The position numbers and the translations under genes are program-made. Shown here in pieces: positions 23,876-31,592 of a DNA stretch of 35,141 nt. Source of the stretch: Alphaproteobacteria bacterium UBA6062 (GTDB lineage: Bacteria; Pseudomonadota; Alphaproteobacteria; Sneathiellales; Sneathiellaceae); contig DIYE01000333.1 of the NCBI GenBank assembly GCA_002428885.1, forward strand, positions 554-35,694. The letters are read 5' to 3'. The notes below the pieces were generated by a model. That model was not told the DNA's origin. It was given only the letters and a program-made list of their open reading frames with translations, and ran no database searches. Numbering within the stretch: the first letter of the stretch is position 1; each line of letters starts with the position of its first letter.

Positions 23876-24739
23876 TCAGATCCCTGGTTGCAATTTCGCT
23901 TCCGCTAATCCGTAAACTTTTCTTCCAAGAGTGAAAATCTGGAAAAGAGTGGACATGATATAAAAACGAAAACCAGAGCGTTGCATAACAACGGCACTTT
24001 CTTCAATCACTTCCCAGCCAGAATGGTAGCTGCCGATCCTGTCCGGTCGGCGCATCTGGGATTTGAAGACAACCGCCTCGCTTTTCAGTTTCTTTAAGGC
24101 CGGATGATCGGCACTTCGTTTCACCATTTCCGGAGAGCACCAGTCGAACAGAATATGACACTTCTTTCTGTTCCGGGCGAATTCACCAAGCGACGAAAAC
24201 ACCGTTTTAACAAGCTCTTCATCCAGATAAACAAGCACAGCTTCAGAGATGACCAGAAGTGGCTGTTCCCCTTTCAGGCACTCATATTGCGACCAGTTCG
24301 GATCGGTCGCATCAAAAATCACGGTACGGCGGTTCCCCCCCTCTTCAAAGACTCTCTTACGCAAGCCAACGACATCTTCAAGGTCACTGTCAATCCATTG
24401 CCAATTCGTATGGGAAACGCGACTAGAAACACGCTCAAACATGGTATTCAGACCGGAACCGATTGAAAAGACGACAGCATTCTCGTTGCTCTCCAGGAAA
24501 GCAATGACATGCTCGTCATACCACTGGCTTCTGGCAATTGTACCTTTAAGGGTTGGCAGATCTGACCCATATCTGTCTGCATCAATATGGAAACGTTCAC
24601 AAATTTCTTCAGCCTTTTTGTCCGTAAACCGGGAAAAGAGATTGCCCTGGCTTGCCAGAGCCCGGCAAGCTAACGGAATTTGTAATGTCTCTGAGATACC
24701 ACGAAGATCGCTCGCCTCCATTTCTGTTTCAATACCCAT
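23876..24739 (-). CDS. LCM/COG3315-type SAM-dependent methyltransferase
   Basis: A 287-residue soluble protein of the leucine carboxyl methyltransferase-like family (PPM1/TcmP type). It has AVVFSIGSGLNTMFERV as the SAM-binding loop, WQWIDSDLEDVVGLRKRVF with the acidic residue of strand 2, and PLLVISEAVLVYLDEELVKTVFSSL, the family hallmark. Bacterial members methylate O atoms of small molecules, including polyketide-type products. The ATG at 24739 has GAGGG 6 bases upstream. A TTG at 24790 extends the frame but lacks a ribosome-binding site. It is 86 bases upstream of the GT4 start on the same strand, so the two may be co-transcribed. Confidence 0.85.
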   Translation of the reverse strand: MGIETEMEASDLRGISETLQIPLACRALASQGNLFSRFTDKKAEEICERFHIDADRYGSDLPTLKGTIARSQWYDEHVIAFLESNENAVVFSIGSGLNTMFERVSSRVSHTNWQWIDSDLEDVVGLRKRVFEEGGNRRTVIFDATDPNWSQYECLKGEQPLLVISEAVLVYLDEELVKTVFSSLGEFARNRKKCHILFDWCSPEMVKRSADHPALKKLKSEAVVFKSQMRRPDRIGSYHSGWEVIEESAVVMQRSGFRFYIMSTLFQIFTLGRKVYGLAEAKLQPGI

Positions 24740-24824
24740 GGCTGCCCTCAATTCTATGAAAACTGATATCCTGAAGAAATCTGCGTACAAAAAGCTAAAG
24801 CAACGACCTCAGATTCTATATAGG

Positions 24825-24841
24825 AATAATAATCATTATTA
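24825..24841. promoter_or_regulatory. Fur-box-like palindrome upstream of methyltransferase
   Basis: TAATAAT-C-ATTATTA (24827-24841) is a perfect 7-1-7 palindrome. Aligned by eye with the classical 19-bp Fur box it matches at 14 positions. It lies about 90 bases upstream of the methyltransferase ATG, a typical promoter position. Being purely A/T apart from the centre, chance is a real alternative. Confidence 0.4.
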
Positions 24842-24910
24842 ACTGAAGAACACAAGATATAGCCGCTTTATACCCTGTCGGATATTTTGGCTTTTCGGCC
24901 GGTTGGTGTG

Positions 24911-24934
24911 CATCCGCACCAGTATCATCGGATG
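24911..24934 (-). terminator. Hairpin just after paaE
   Basis: CATCCG (24911-24916) pairs with CGGATG (24929-24934), directly beyond the paaE stop codon. No T-tract follows, so it is a weak terminator candidate or an mRNA 3'-end stabiliser. Confidence 0.3.
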
Positions 24935-26014
24935 TCAGGCATCGAAATCGACAACCACATCATCTGTGAGCGGGTGTGTCTGACAGGTCAGGACAAACCC
25001 TTCCTCAACCTCATCGTCTTCAAGAGCATAATTGAGATCCATTCGCACATCTCCCTGGATCACTTTCGCCCGGCAGGTACAGCAAACACCTCCCTTACAG
25101 GCAAAGGGCAGATCCACGCCTTTTTCCAGAGCAGCGTCCAGAATGGAAACGCCCTCTTCTGGAATGGCAACTTCTGTTTTCTGTCCATCCAGAATAACGG
25201 TTACTGTATGACTTGGGCTGGCGTCATCCGCATGTGCATCCCGTTTTGGTTTCTGCGCAGCAGCAATTGCTGCATCGGTGATAAACAGCTCGAAATGGAT
25301 ATGATCTTTTGATAGGCCCCGTTCTTCCAGAAAATCCTTAACGTCCAGGATCATTTGCTCGGGTCCGCATAGAAAGGCCTCGTCAATGGCCGCGATATCA
25401 AGAGCCCCTTTAAACAGGGCTTCACATTTTTCCCGATTAATTCGGCCATTGAACAGCTCGGCATCCTGTTCTTCCCGGCTCAGGATATGAAGCATATTCA
25501 CTCGCCCCGGATAGGTGTCCTTAAGGTCCTCAAGTTGCTCCAGGAACAGAATGCTGGAAACGGTTTTATTTCCGTAAATCAGTGTTATCCGGCTCTCTTT
25601 TTCCGTCTGCAATACTGTTTTCAGTATCGAAAAGATCGGCGTAATTCCGCTGCCGGCCGCGATAAACAGATAGTGTTTTTTATTCTCTGCGGACAGGGGT
25701 GTATAAAATCGCCCCTGCGGAACCATAACATCCAGAGACTGTCCCTGCGTCAGGCTCTGATTGGCATATGTGGAAAACAAACCACCTTCAATTTGCTTAA
25801 TCGCCACTTTCAGCTGGCCATCTCCAACGGCACTACAAATGGAATAGGAACGACGAATTTCTTCACCGCCGACATCAGTTTTCAGTGTCAAATGCTGGCC
25901 CTGGATATATTCATAATCCTTCGACAGATCTTCCGGCACATCAAAGGCAACAGAGATCGCTTCTTCGGTTTCGCGAACGACTTCTGAAATTTTCAGTTGG
26001 TGAAAAATACTCAT
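24935..26014 (-). CDS. paaE: Phenylacetyl-CoA epoxidase reductase subunit PaaE
   Basis: A 359-residue NAD(P)H-dependent electron-transfer protein. The N-terminal ~100 residues form an FAD-binding barrel (RRSYSICSAVG), followed by the nucleotide-binding domain (YLFIAAGSGITPIFSILKTVL, FLCGPEQMILDV). A C-terminal plant-type 2Fe-2S domain has cysteines 306, 311, 314 and 344 (CKGGVCCTC...LTCQ). It passes electrons to the PaaA diiron centre for epoxidation of phenylacetyl-CoA. Last gene of paaABCDE, 10 bases after paaD. Size and domain order match PaaE. Confidence 0.96.
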   Translation of the reverse strand: MSIFHQLKISEVVRETEEAISVAFDVPEDLSKDYEYIQGQHLTLKTDVGGEEIRRSYSICSAVGDGQLKVAIKQIEGGLFSTYANQSLTQGQSLDVMVPQGRFYTPLSAENKKHYLFIAAGSGITPIFSILKTVLQTEKESRITLIYGNKTVSSILFLEQLEDLKDTYPGRVNMLHILSREEQDAELFNGRINREKCEALFKGALDIAAIDEAFLCGPEQMILDVKDFLEERGLSKDHIHFELFITDAAIAAAQKPKRDAHADDASPSHTVTVILDGQKTEVAIPEEGVSILDAALEKGVDLPFACKGGVCCTCRAKVIQGDVRMDLNYALEDDEVEEGFVLTCQTHPLTDDVVVDFDA

Positions 26015-26024
26015 TTATGGGTTC

Positions 26025-26519
26025 CTAAACACATTTGAAATAGTCGAAAGGCTCGAGACAGTCCTGGCATTTATAGAGCGCCTTGCAGGCAGTCGACCCA
26101 AACTCACTCACAACAACCGTATTTTCTGATTTACACTGGGGACAATGTACAGCTTCATGCCCAAGCAATGCTCCCCGTGCACTGGTAGAAGGTGGCGCGA
26201 TCCCATATTCTTCCAGCTTTTTCTTACCGTTTTCCGAAATGAAGTCGGTTGACCAGGCCGGTGAAAGGACGGTTCGGATTTCAATCTCCCGGTACCCGTG
26301 GAGAGTCAGCGCCGATCGGATATCCTCGGCAATGGTATCCATGGCAGGACATCCCGAATAAGTCGGCGTAATGGAAACCTGTACACCGTCTCCTTCAAAA
26401 TCGACAGCGCGCACGATCCCCATATCTTCAATGGTCAATACTGGAATTTCAGGGTCTTTGACGGTTTCTAAAACCTTATTTACCGCCCCTCTCTCCCGAA
26501 CAGGTTCTGGCAGTTGCAT
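26025..26519 (-). CDS. paaD: Phenylacetyl-CoA epoxidase assembly protein PaaD
   Basis: A 164-residue protein of the MIP18/SufT-like fold with the PaaD C-terminal zinc-binding tail. The N-terminal half has VKDPEIPVLTIEDMGIVRAV and YSGCPAMDTIAEDI. The tail has CPQC near residue 136 and a second pair CQDC, as in PaaD proteins thought to aid Fe-S or diiron maturation of the Paa oxygenase. It sits 6 bases after paaC and starts at ATG 26519. Confidence 0.95.
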   Translation of the reverse strand: MQLPEPVRERGAVNKVLETVKDPEIPVLTIEDMGIVRAVDFEGDGVQVSITPTYSGCPAMDTIAEDIRSALTLHGYREIEIRTVLSPAWSTDFISENGKKKLEEYGIAPPSTSARGALLGHEAVHCPQCKSENTVVVSEFGSTACKALYKCQDCLEPFDYFKCV

Positions 26520-26525
26520 GGCTTT

Positions 26526-27284
26526 TTACCAGGTTGCATCCGGATAGGCACGCGGCAGGAACTGCATTTCCGCCAGGATATATCCCAGATGTTCGGAATG
26601 CTTTCCTTCCTTGCTGCCGCGAACAGACCAACTGACTTCCGGCCGCTCCAGTGTTGCCTCCGCTAGGATTTCATTGATCATGGCATCCCATTTGGGTTGC
26701 AAGGCCATCATATCCACACCGACACCGGCTTCCAACAAGGCTGTATCGACAGCATCCATATCAAAAAATTCCGGCGTAAAGCCCCAGAGTTCCGTGACGG
26801 CTTTTTGCATCCGTTCGTGGCTCTCTTCAGTACCATCACCGAGCCGGATGACCCAGTCACTGCTGTGACGCCGGTGATAGGTGATTTCCTTCAATGATTT
26901 CAGGGCGATTTCAGCCAACGTCTTATCAGATGACTGACAGAGTGCCTCAAACTGTACATACTGATAGCAGTCAAAGAAAAGTTGCCGGGCCATGGTCTTG
27001 GCAAAATCTCCGTTCGGCTGCTCTACCAGAAGGAGGTTTCTCCATTCCCGGGAATCCCGGTGAAAGGCGAGCGCATCTTCATCACGACCTTTTCCTTCAA
27101 CTTTCCCGGCATAATCCAGCAACAGACGAGCCTGACCGACCAGATCCAGGCCGACATTCATAAGCGCCATTTCTTCTTCAAGAACGGGCGCCTTACCGCA
27201 CCATTCTGCGAGCCGTTGCCCAAGGATCAAACTGTTATCGCCGAGCCGCACCAGATATTCAAACATATCATTCTGAGTAGACAT
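26526..27284 (-). CDS. paaC: Phenylacetyl-CoA epoxidase structural subunit PaaC
   Basis: A 252-residue ferritin-like, mostly helical subunit that pairs with PaaA. Recognised from FEYLVRLGDNSLILGQRLAEWCGKAP at the N-terminus, EEEMALMNVGLDLVGQARLLLDYAG, ALKSLKEITYHRRHSSDWVIRLGDGTEES and the C-terminal HSEHLGYILAEMQFLPRAYPDA. The ATG at 27284 gives the usual PaaC length (about 250). The GTG at 27308, which adds MSLERRKR, overlaps the paaB stop and is less likely. PaaC keeps the fold and lacks the catalytic diiron role of PaaA. Confidence 0.96.
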   Translation of the reverse strand: MSTQNDMFEYLVRLGDNSLILGQRLAEWCGKAPVLEEEMALMNVGLDLVGQARLLLDYAGKVEGKGRDEDALAFHRDSREWRNLLLVEQPNGDFAKTMARQLFFDCYQYVQFEALCQSSDKTLAEIALKSLKEITYHRRHSSDWVIRLGDGTEESHERMQKAVTELWGFTPEFFDMDAVDTALLEAGVGVDMMALQPKWDAMINEILAEATLERPEVSWSVRGSKEGKHSEHLGYILAEMQFLPRAYPDATW

Positions 27285-27308
27285 TCTTTTCCGCCTTTCC
27301 AGCGACAC

Positions 27309-27608
27309 TTACATATGACCGACTTCTTCGGGGATGTCATAGAAGGTGGGGTGGCGATACATCTTCTCGTCATTCGGATCGTAGAAGGCACCTTTATCTT
27401 CCGGGCTTGAAGCGACAATATCAGAGGTTTTCACAACCCAGATACTGACCCCTTCACTTCGCCGGGTGTATACATCCCGGGCGTTGGTCAAGGCCATTTC
27501 AGCGTCCGGCGCATGCAGGCTGCCCACATGCTTGTGATGCAAACCGTTTTTGCTACGAATAAAGACTTCGAACAGAGGAAATTCGGATGTGTTTGTTGTA
27601 TTCGTCAT
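27309..27608 (-). CDS. paaB: Phenylacetyl-CoA epoxidase subunit PaaB
   Basis: A 99-residue protein matching PaaB in size and sequence: FEVFIRSKNGLHHKHVGSLHAPDAEMALTNARDVYTRRSEGVSIWVV, then the conserved tail DPNDEKMYRHPTFYDIPEEVGHM. PaaB is a small ferredoxin-like-fold subunit that bridges PaaA-PaaC heterodimers in the epoxygenase. It lies 31 bases after paaA and 24 bases before the paaC ATG. Confidence 0.96.
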   Translation of the reverse strand: MTNTTNTSEFPLFEVFIRSKNGLHHKHVGSLHAPDAEMALTNARDVYTRRSEGVSIWVVKTSDIVASSPEDKGAFYDPNDEKMYRHPTFYDIPEEVGHM

Positions 27609-27639
27609 CTAGCTCTTCCTTACGCGCGTCTGCTCTGAA

Positions 27640-28620
27640 TTACGCGGCTTTTTGCGCTTCAGCGCGTTTTCTTTTCTTCTCGGCATGTGCCAGGGCGGCA
27701 TCCCGCACCCACTTTCCGCCTTCATGTGCATCCCGGCGGGTTTGCAGCCTTTCCCGGTTGCAAAGTCCATTGCCGGCCACGACATTGGCAAATTCATCCC
27801 AGTCAATTTCACCCCAATCATACAGGCCCTTTTCTTCGTTCCAGGCAAGTTTGTCATCGGGGATCGTCAAGCCAAGATATTCCGCCTGCGGAACCGTGGC
27901 GTCGATAAATCGCTGACGCAATTCGTCATTGGAGGTGCGTTTGATCTTCCAGACCATAGACTGTCCGGTGCGCGGACTATTAGCATCATGAGGGCCAAAC
28001 ATCATCAAAGCCGGCCACCACCAGCGATTTAAGGCATCCTGAGCCATCTCCTTCTGCTCTTCGGTGCCTTTGGCCATCTCCATCATGATTTCATAGCCCT
28101 GACGCTGATGAAAACTCTCTTCCTTACAGACTTTGACCATGGCACGGGCATAGGGACCATAGGAACAGCGACAAAGCGCAATCTGGTTTGTAATGGCAGC
28201 ACCATCGACCAACCACCCTATAGCGCCGACATCCGCCCAGTTCAGGGTCGGGTAATTGAAAATACTGGAATATTTTGCCTTGCCGCTATGCAACTGATCA
28301 TACATTTCATCCCGGGAGATCCCAAGCGTTTCGGCTGCGCTATAAAGATAGAGGCCATGCCCGCCTTCATCTTGTATTTTCGCCATCAAAATGGCCTTGC
28401 GTTTCAGGGATGGAGCACGGGTAAGCCAATTTCCTTCCGGAAGCATTCCAACCACCTCGGAATGGGCATGCTGCGACATCTGACGGATTAACGTTTTTCT
28501 GTAACCATCCGGCATCCAGTCTTTAGGCTCTATCTTGAGTTCCGCATCAACCTTCTTCTGAAAAGCTTCTTCAAGTGCGGCCAACTCTGTTGCGTCGGCA
28601 TTCTTCCCGTTATCCATCAC
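27640..28620 (-). CDS. paaA: Phenylacetyl-CoA epoxidase catalytic subunit PaaA
   Basis: A 326-residue catalytic subunit with the ferritin-like diiron site. Helical carboxylate/histidine motifs are visible in AKIQDEGGHGLYLYSAAETLG and VCKEESFHQRQGYEIMMEMA. It uses O2 and electrons from PaaE to convert phenylacetyl-CoA to the ring 1,2-epoxide, the committed step of aerobic phenylacetate degradation. Start is GTG 28620 or the adjacent ATG 28617; an AGGGA site suits the former better. First gene of a leftward paaABCDE operon. The C-terminal tail is Lys/Ala-rich. The paaG, paaZ, paaJ and paaK genes are not in the window. Confidence 0.97.
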   Translation of the reverse strand: MMDNGKNADATELAALEEAFQKKVDAELKIEPKDWMPDGYRKTLIRQMSQHAHSEVVGMLPEGNWLTRAPSLKRKAILMAKIQDEGGHGLYLYSAAETLGISRDEMYDQLHSGKAKYSSIFNYPTLNWADVGAIGWLVDGAAITNQIALCRCSYGPYARAMVKVCKEESFHQRQGYEIMMEMAKGTEEQKEMAQDALNRWWWPALMMFGPHDANSPRTGQSMVWKIKRTSNDELRQRFIDATVPQAEYLGLTIPDDKLAWNEEKGLYDWGEIDWDEFANVVAGNGLCNRERLQTRRDAHEGGKWVRDAALAHAEKKRKRAEAQKAA

Positions 28621-28653
28621 GCATCAATCCCTATAAGCTCAATCTCCAAACTT

Positions 28654-28700
28654 AATATGATACAGATTTTTTAATATATCAACAAAAAATGTATCATATT
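28654..28700 (-). promoter_or_regulatory. paaA promoter with bulged inverted-repeat operator
   Basis: AATATGATACA (28654-28664) and TGTATCATATT (28690-28700) are a perfect 11-bp inverted repeat with a 25-bp interval. The inner T6 and A6 runs extend the pairing with a two-base bulge. On the minus strand a TTGTTG (-35-like, 28680-28685) and TATCAT (-10-like, 28657-28662) are separated by 17 bases, so one arm overlaps the -10 and the other flanks the -35. This layout fits a repressor operator for phenylacetate induction; the regulator is not identifiable from the sequence. Confidence 0.6.
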
Positions 28701-28742
28701 GATAAACTCACCAAAATCACTCGCTTTCAAGGGGTGAAGTTC

Positions 28743-28770
28743 TTGTAAATTTCCATTCGATGTATATGTT
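28743..28770 (+). promoter_or_regulatory. Possible promoter of carbonic anhydrase gene
   Basis: TTGTAA (28743-28748) and TATGTT (28765-28770) are separated by 16 bases, about 23 bases before the start codon at 28794. This is a weak sigma-70-type match judged by eye. Confidence 0.3.
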
Positions 28771-28793
28771 TCGCCTCAATGGAGGGATACTTT

Positions 28794-29435
28794 ATGTGTA
28801 ACAAACTAACACCCGAAAACCTGCTTGAACGGAATCAGAAATGGGCCGAGGAAAAACTGTCTGTAAATGAGACTTTTTTTTCGAAGCTGGCAGAGGGTCA
28901 ACAGCCTCGATTTTTATGGATTGGCTGTTCTGATAGTCGCGTTCCGGTAAATGCGATTATTGGCACAGAACCGGGAGATGTGTTTGTACACCGAAATATT
29001 GCTAACCTGGTCCCTCACGGTGACACCAGCAGCCTGGCTGTCATTCAATATGCCGTGGAAGCTCTCGGCGTTGAACACATTGTTGTCGCCGGCCATTACA
29101 ACTGCGGTGGTGTCCGGGCAGCTCTTGGCGATGTCGACCTTGGCCCCATTGATAACTGGCTCGCGACCATCAAAGATGTGCTGCAGGACAATTTTGACGA
29201 CGTGATGTCTCATGAGACCGAACAAGCGCAGGTTGACAGACTTTGCGAGCTCAATGTTGCTCGTCAGGTTCGTAATGTAGCGAAAACCTCAATTCTACAG
29301 AAAGCCTGGCGGAACGGTAAAAAAATCACCGTTCACGGCTGGATTTACGGCCTAAAGGATGGCCTCCTTCAAGACCTGAAAGTCGATATTTCAGGTCTTG
29401 AAGGCCTTCCCAACGCTTATAAACTTAACAGTTGA
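28794..29435 (+). CDS. can: Beta-class carbonic anhydrase
   Basis: A 213-residue zinc enzyme interconverting CO2 and bicarbonate. Zinc ligands and the catalytic dyad are visible: Cys45, Asp47 and Arg49 in CSDSRVP, then His101 and Cys104 in GHYNCGGVRAA. Close in pattern to E. coli Can (FLWIGCSDSRVP, FVHRNIANLV, HGWIYGLKDGLL). The ATG at 28794 is preferred because GGAGGGA lies 7 bases upstream; the ATG at 28779 lies directly before that site. It overlaps the convergent GntR gene tail-to-tail by 19 bases, and the last ~70 bases contain a perfect long hairpin. Confidence 0.96.
   Translation: MCNKLTPENLLERNQKWAEEKLSVNETFFSKLAEGQQPRFLWIGCSDSRVPVNAIIGTEPGDVFVHRNIANLVPHGDTSSLAVIQYAVEALGVEHIVVAGHYNCGGVRAALGDVDLGPIDNWLATIKDVLQDNFDDVMSHETEQAQVDRLCELNVARQVRNVAKTSILQKAWRNGKKITVHGWIYGLKDGLLQDLKVDISGLEGLPNAYKLNS
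29366..29404. terminator. Perfect 16-bp hairpin inside the 3' end of the carbonic anhydrase gene
   Basis: Arms 29366-29381 (CCTTCAAGACCTGAAA) and 29389-29404 are exact reverse complements with a 7-base loop. The hairpin lies within codons for GLLQDLKVDISGLEG, 13 bases before the stop codon of the convergent GntR gene (29417). There is no T-tract on either side, so intrinsic termination is uncertain; it may stabilise or block both transcripts. Confidence 0.5.
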
Positions 29436-30205
29436 GGCCGGGCGGCTGGTGCACGTGCCACAGTATTTCGAATAGACGTGTTATGACCGGCGGGGAGACG
29501 GATCAGTTCCGTCTCTCTGGCTATCAGGGTGCGGGATAACTCCTCTGCTCCCCTGCCGTCCCCGGCCCGGATTTTCTCTAGGATAAGCCCATGCCATCTG
29601 GCGACTCCAACCTTGATATGACGACCACTATCCCGGCGGTCATATAGATATCGTAGCGTCACCACGATGACATCCTTTAGCCGCTCCGCATATTCATTTC
29701 GGCAGATATCATACAGACAAAGGTGAAAGTCCCGAACGGCCCGGAAAAATTTGGCCCGCTCGCCTTTTGCCTCGCTGGTTTCGATATCCTTCTGGATTTC
29801 TTCCAATATAATAATTTGATCTTCAGAAGCTCTTTCTGCCGCCAGTCTTGCAACGGCTGGCTCCAGAACATTTCTCAGCTCCATCATTTGCTGGACAGAC
29901 TTGATATTGGAATCTTCCAGCAACTGCCATTCCATCACATCGGGATCAAGAAGATTCCAGAACCGTCTTGCCCGGACATGCGTTCCCGCCCTTTGCCGGG
30001 CTTCAAGCAATCCTTTCGCCGCCAACACTCTGAAAGCTTCGCGGATCGCCGTGCGGCTTCCGCTAAACCGGTTCATAAAAACGGATTCAACCGGCAATTT
30101 TTCGCCTGGCCTATATTGTCCCGTAACAATATCCCGCCCTAACTCATGCACAACTCTTCCATGTATCCCGACACGTGGATACAGTCTATTCCCCTTACTC
30201 GACAT
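29417..30205 (-). CDS. FadR-subfamily GntR regulator (FCD domain)
   Basis: A 262-residue repressor-type protein. The winged helix at residues ~10-75 includes LGRDIVTGQYRPGEKLPVE and SRTAIREAFRVLAAKGLLEARQRAGTHV. The C-terminal FCD ligand domain keeps candidate metal ligands in RAVRDFHLCLYDICRNEY and ARWHGLILEKIRAGDGRGAEE. Such regulators typically sense small organic acids. It reads leftward, divergent from the frmA operon with a 263-bp AT-rich gap between, and tail-to-tail with the carbonic anhydrase. Its target could be the paa operon, frm genes or a distant locus; nothing in the sequence decides. Confidence 0.92.
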   Translation of the reverse strand: MSSKGNRLYPRVGIHGRVVHELGRDIVTGQYRPGEKLPVESVFMNRFSGSRTAIREAFRVLAAKGLLEARQRAGTHVRARRFWNLLDPDVMEWQLLEDSNIKSVQQMMELRNVLEPAVARLAAERASEDQIIILEEIQKDIETSEAKGERAKFFRAVRDFHLCLYDICRNEYAERLKDVIVVTLRYLYDRRDSGRHIKVGVARWHGLILEKIRAGDGRGAEELSRTLIARETELIRLPAGHNTSIRNTVARAPAARPQLLSL

Positions 30206-30395
30206 TAGGATGTCCCCCTGACCTACTGCTGTTCCCTAGAGCCCGACCCTAAGACCTAACCCCTTTGTGCCAGTTCGAAATAACTAACACTCATATGATA
30301 TAATATTTCTAAAATATAAAATTCAATAGTTAATTTTCAACTTTCCAATAAATTTATTTTATATCAAAACTATAAATACGATTTAGAGGCAAGGT

Positions 30396-30423
30396 TTGAA
30401 AGCAGTTGCGTTCGCTTTATAAT
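30396..30423 (+). promoter_or_regulatory. Sigma-70-type promoter of frmA
   Basis: TTGAAA (30396-30401) and a perfect TATAAT (30418-30423) are separated by 16 bases, 45 bases before the frmA ATG. The -10 box lies inside the extended open frame that begins at 30406, which argues that this longer frame is not translated. Confidence 0.65.
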
Positions 30424-30468
30424 CCTGCAAAAAATAAAGGAATAGTCAGCAATAGAGAGGCAGGTCCG

Positions 30469-31581
30469 ATGGATGTCAAAGCAGCAGTCGCCCATAAAGC
30501 AGGCGCTCCCTTAAGCATTGAGACGGTTACGCTTGATGGTCCCCGCGAAGGAGAAGTTCTCGTGGAAATCAAAGCCAGCGGGATATGCCACACGGATGCC
30601 TTCACACTATCCGGTGACGATCCGGAAGGCATTTTTCCAGCCATCCTAGGCCATGAAGGCGCCGGTGTTGTTGTCGATACAGGCCCCGGCGTGACAACGC
30701 TCAAAAAAGGCGACCACGTTATTCCGCTTTACACACCGGAATGCCGCCAGTGCAGCTACTGCACCAGCGGAAAAACCAATCTTTGCCAGGCCATTCGCGA
30801 AACCCAGGGACAGGGTGTCATGCCGGACGGCAGCAGCCGCTTCAAAATCAATGGTGAAAAAGTCTTCCACTATATGGGTTGCTCCACTTTCGCCAATTAT
30901 ACGGTGGTTCCGGAAATCGCCCTTGCGAAAATTCGCGAGGACGCCCCCTTTGACAAAGTCTGCTATATCGGCTGCGGTGTGACGACCGGGGTTGGCGCTG
31001 TTATCAATACGGCAAAAGTGAAACCCGGCGACAATGTCGTGATCTTCGGCCTCGGCGGCATTGGCCTGAATGTCATCCAGGGCGCCCGGCTGGCCGGCGC
31101 CAATATGATTGTCGGCGTTGATATCAATAACAGCCGCAAGGATCTCGCTTCAAAATTCGGCATGACTCACTTTGTTAATCCAAAAGAAGTTGAAGGCGAT
31201 ATCGTTCCCTATCTCGTTAATCTGACAAAGGGTGGAGCCGACTATTCTTTTGAATGTATCGGCAACACGACTACTATGCGACAGGCACTGGAGTGCTGCC
31301 ATAAAGGATGGGGCGAGAGCATCATTATCGGTGTGGCCGGTGCCGGTCAGGAAATCTCCACCCGCCCCTTCCAGCTGGTGACGGGCCGGGTCTGGAAAGG
31401 CACTGCCTTTGGAGGGGCAAAGGGCCGGACTGACGTTCCGAAAATTGTCGACTGGTATATGGATGGCAAGATTAATATTGACGATATGATCACCCATGTG
31501 TTGCCTGTTGACGAGATCAATACAGGTTTTGATCTCATGCATGAAGGCAAGTCCATCCGCAGCGTCGTTACCTTCGATTAA
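30469..31581 (+). CDS. frmA: S-(hydroxymethyl)glutathione dehydrogenase / class III alcohol dehydrogenase
   Basis: A 370-residue zinc-dependent dehydrogenase that oxidises S-hydroxymethylglutathione, formed from formaldehyde and glutathione, to S-formylglutathione with NAD+. Catalytic zinc ligands Cys40, His62 and Cys169 and structural zinc ligands Cys92, 95, 98 and 106 are all present, as is the NAD-binding loop GLGGIGLN with the acidic residue in GVDINNSRK. The ATG at 30469 has an AGAGAGG site and gives the standard length; the frame from 30406 would add 21 residues upstream of the promoter's -10. Followed after 11 bases by S-formylglutathione hydrolase, so the two form an operon for formaldehyde oxidation. 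Confidence 0.97.
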   Translation: MDVKAAVAHKAGAPLSIETVTLDGPREGEVLVEIKASGICHTDAFTLSGDDPEGIFPAILGHEGAGVVVDTGPGVTTLKKGDHVIPLYTPECRQCSYCTSGKTNLCQAIRETQGQGVMPDGSSRFKINGEKVFHYMGCSTFANYTVVPEIALAKIREDAPFDKVCYIGCGVTTGVGAVINTAKVKPGDNVVIFGLGGIGLNVIQGARLAGANMIVGVDINNSRKDLASKFGMTHFVNPKEVEGDIVPYLVNLTKGGADYSFECIGNTTTMRQALECCHKGWGESIIIGVAGAGQEISTRPFQLVTGRVWKGTAFGGAKGRTDVPKIVDWYMDGKINIDDMITHVLPVDEINTGFDLMHEGKSIRSVVTFD

Positions 31582-31592
31582 GTTGAGGTTAT

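Noticed and set aside
24740..24790. TTG start extending the methyltransferase
   Set aside because: There is no ribosome-binding site, while the ATG at 24739 has GAGGG at ideal spacing.
30406..30468. N-terminal extension of frmA
   Set aside because: A strong TATAAT box lies at 30418-30423 inside it, and the ATG at 30469 has a better ribosome-binding site and yields the normal length.
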